Shown: positions 5,484 to 7,261 of the stretch, piece after piece
Position numbering within the stretch: position 1 is the stretch's first letter
How the letters are laid out: each line of letters begins with the position of its first letter
Assembly (NCBI GenBank): GCA_945878965.1
Contig: CAMCUJ010000069.1
Location: 1-7,261 of the forward strand
DNA from: an uncultured Clostridia bacterium
Lineage (GTDB): Bacteria; Bacillota; Clostridia; Monoglobales; Monoglobaceae
DNA length: 7,261 nucleotides
Direction: 5' to 3'
The notes under the pieces: model-generated
What the model saw: the letters and a program-made list of their open reading frames with translations, nothing else
Told to the model about the DNA's origin: nothing
The model's database searches: none
Position numbers and translations under genes: made by a program

Positions 5484-6116
5484 ATGAAAAGAGGAAAGTT
5501 TATAGTATTTGAGGGACTGGACGGCAGCGGAAAGAGCAGTCATATAAAGAGCCTTAAGGACAAGCTTTGCGATATTGGTGAAAAGGTTTATATAACGGCT
5601 GAGCCTACTGATTACGAAACGGGCAAGTATATCCGCAGAATTTTAACCGACAGTCTTGAAAAGGATATGTATCTTCAAGCGGCGTTGTTTTTGGCGGACA
5701 GGCTTGAGCATATAACAAATCCGGAGTTTGGAATTGAGAAATATCTAAATGATGGTTATACTGTAATTTGCGACAGATATTATTATTCTTCATTTGCATA
5801 TCAGGGTACTGCTTCAGACATTGATTGGGTTATGAAAATTAACCTTGGATGCGAAAAAATTATAAAGCCGGATATATGTATATTTTTAGATGTTGAGCCG
5901 AGCATTTGCAAAAGTCGGATTGATGAAGAGAGAGATGTAGTTGAGCTTTATGAAAAAAGCGTCAAACTTATGAAGGATGTAAGAAACAACTTTTTTAAGG
6001 TTTTTGATAATCTTAAAGAAGCTGAAAATATAAAAATTATAAATGCGAACCGTGAATCTGAAATTGTCGAAAAAGAAGTTTTTGATGCGGTTAGCAAATT
6101 ATTTAAGGAGGAATGA
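5484..6116 (+). CDS. tmk: Thymidylate kinase-family protein (dTMP kinase)
   Basis: A 210-residue cytoplasmic P-loop nucleotide kinase expected to phosphorylate dTMP to dTDP for dTTP synthesis. Walker A is GLDGSGKSS (11-19), preceded by FE as is usual in this family. AEPT (39-42) takes the place of the REPGGT segment of classical bacterial enzymes and looks more like the EPT form I recall from archaeal and some second-copy enzymes. The DR(Y) motif is CDRYYYSSFAYQG (96-108), the strand DICIFLDV (130-137) precedes the lid, and the lid carries R145 and R150. A related deoxynucleoside kinase activity cannot be excluded. AGAGGG (5473-5478) lies 5 nt before the ATG. It follows araD by 41 nt and ends 3 nt before metK. 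Classical tmk in Bacillota sits near holB; this copy does not, so a second tmk elsewhere is possible. Confidence 0.85.
   Translation: MKRGKFIVFEGLDGSGKSSHIKSLKDKLCDIGEKVYITAEPTDYETGKYIRRILTDSLEKDMYLQAALFLADRLEHITNPEFGIEKYLNDGYTVICDRYYYSSFAYQGTASDIDWVMKINLGCEKIIKPDICIFLDVEPSICKSRIDEERDVVELYEKSVKLMKDVRNNFFKVFDNLKEAENIKIINANRESEIVEKEVFDAVSKLFKEE
6105..6111 (+). promoter_or_regulatory. metK ribosome binding site inside the tmk 3' end
   Basis: AAGGAGG overlaps the last codons of the upstream kinase gene and lies 8 nt before the metK ATG at 6120. It fixes that start and excludes the ATG at 6113, which opens only a four-codon frame. Ribosomes ending on the kinase gene would release this site, so coupled translation is likely. 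Confidence 0.85.
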
Positions 6117-6119
6117 GAG

Positions 6120-7261
6120 ATGTATAAGAGATTATTTACATCCGAGTCGGTAACAGAGGGACATCCGGATAAGGTGTGTGATTTGATTTCGGATGCCATT
6201 CTTGATGCGATTTATGAAAAGGATAAAAACGCAAGAGTTGCGTGTGAGGTTACAGTTACAACCGGACTTGTATTGGTGGTTGGAGAGGTAAGTACAACGG
6301 CTTATGTAGATATAAAGGGAATTGTAAGAGATACAGTTCGTGAGATAGGCTACACAAATGCTGAATATGGTTTTGATTTTAAGACCTGTGCTGTTCTTGT
6401 TGCACTTGACGAGCAGTCATCGGATATTGCTATGGGAGTTGACAAGGCTTATGAATTTAAAGAGAGCGGTGAGGGAGAAGGACTTGGAGCAGGAGATCAG
6501 GGAATGATGTTTGGTTTTGCTTGTGACGAAACTCCTACACTTATGCCTACAGCAATTTATTTATCTCATAAGATGGCAAGACGTCTTACAGAAGTAAGAA
6601 AGAACGGAACTCTTAATTATCTAAGACCGGACGGAAAAACACAGGTTACTGTTGAGTATAACGAAGATGGCAGCGTTAAGAGAATTGATGCTGTTGTAGT
6701 TTCAACTCAGCATGATGACAATGTTGATATGGCCAAGTTAAGAGAAGATATAATGGAGCATGTTATAAAGGCAACTATTGATCCGAGTCTTCTTGATGAG
6801 GATACAAAGTACTTTATAAATCCGACCGGAAGATTTGTTATAGGCGGTCCGCAGGGTGATTCGGGACATACCGGAAGAAAGATAATTGTAGATACATACG
6901 GTGGATTTGCAAGTCACGGCGGTGGTGCTTTCTCAGGAAAGGATCCAACGAAAGTTGACAGAAGTGCGGCTTATGCTGCAAGATATGTTGCAAAGAATAT
7001 AGTTTCGGCAGGTCTTGCTAAGGCTTGTGAGGTTCAGCTTGCTTATTCAATCGGAGTTGCACAGCCTGTATCACTTAGAATTGATACAAGAGGTACGGGT
7101 AAGGTAAGTGAAGAAAAGCTTGTGGAATTGGTTTACAAGAATTTCGACTTAAGTCCAAGCGGAATTATAAATACTTTGGAGCTTAGAAATCCTATTTATA
7201 AGGCAACTGCGGCATATGGTCATTTTGGTCGTGAGGACGTAGAGTTACCTTGGGAGAAATG
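6120..7261 (+). CDS. metK: S-adenosylmethionine synthetase MetK, 3' end cut by the window
   Basis: The visible 380 codons encode nearly all of methionine adenosyltransferase, which makes S-adenosylmethionine from methionine and ATP; the family is usually about 390-400 residues, so some 15 are missing beyond the window. Motifs: [15 protein letters not shown] (7-21) with ATP-site H15, E43 as the likely potassium-site residue, signature GAGDQG (123-128), DPTKVDRS (275-282) within the P-loop-like GGGAFSGKD (267-275), and [13 protein letters not shown] (242-254). No frameshift or missing key residue is seen. It is a cytoplasmic housekeeping enzyme that feeds methylation. It is 3 nt downstream of the thymidylate kinase gene with a perfect AAGGAGG. 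No SAM-I riboswitch precedes it directly, although many Bacillota metK genes carry one; control must come from the operon promoter or from elsewhere. Confidence 0.97.
   Translation, partial: MYKRLFTSESVTEGHPDKVCDLISDAILDAIYEKDKNARVACEVTVTTGLVLVVGEVSTTAYVDIKGIVRDTVREIGYTNAEYGFDFKTCAVLVALDEQSSDIAMGVDKAYEFKESGEGEGLGAGDQGMMFGFACDETPTLMPTAIYLSHKMARRLTEVRKNGTLNYLRPDGKTQVTVEYNEDGSVKRIDAVVVSTQHDDNVDMAKLREDIMEHVIKATIDPSLLDEDTKYFINPTGRFVIGGPQGDSGHTGRKIIVDTYGGFASHGGGAFSGKDPTKVDRSAAYAARYVAKNIVSAGLAKACEVQLAYSIGVAQPVSLRIDTRGTGKVSEEKLVELVYKNFDLSPSGIINTLELRNPIYKATAAYGHFGREDVELPWEK

Overview
The window is AT-rich, compactly organised bacterial chromosome. Strong AGGAGG-type ribosome binding sites, sigma-A-like promoters, GGA/AGA-rich codon use and protein types point to a low-GC Bacillota, most likely a Clostridia-class anaerobe of gut type. 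Genus cannot be fixed from sequence alone. I see no phage, transposase, CRISPR, tRNA or rRNA gene. No strikingly new system is evident; the most interesting signals are in leaders, start regions and gene order.

Left part (1-1260): after what looks like a remnant of a dispersed palindromic intergenic repeat, a minus-strand gene encodes a two-domain response regulator (receiver plus HD-GYP phosphodiesterase). It has its own terminator and a well-formed promoter at 1230-1258. No partner histidine kinase lies in the window.

Middle part (1261-2968): a divergent AT-rich spacer leads to an extended -10 promoter, a leader of about 145 nt with two stem-loops, and secG, the small SecYEG translocon subunit, here with an unusual acidic repeat-bearing C-terminal tail. 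secG ends at a strong intrinsic terminator and seems monocistronic. Next, with its own promoter overlapped by inverted repeats, comes a DUF2238/YjdF-like polytopic membrane protein of unknown function.

Right part (2969-7261): four same-strand genes without an evident internal terminator: araB (L-ribulokinase), araD (L-ribulose-5-phosphate 4-epimerase), a thymidylate-kinase-family gene, and metK (S-adenosylmethionine synthetase, cut by the window end). AraB and AraD are consecutive steps that turn L-ribulose into D-xylulose 5-phosphate for the pentose phosphate or phosphoketolase routes; the isomerase araA is not here. The kinase and metK are 3 nt apart and probably translationally coupled. 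metK has no SAM riboswitch directly upstream. The araB start overlaps the stop of a three-codon mini-ORF that has the better-placed ribosome binding site.
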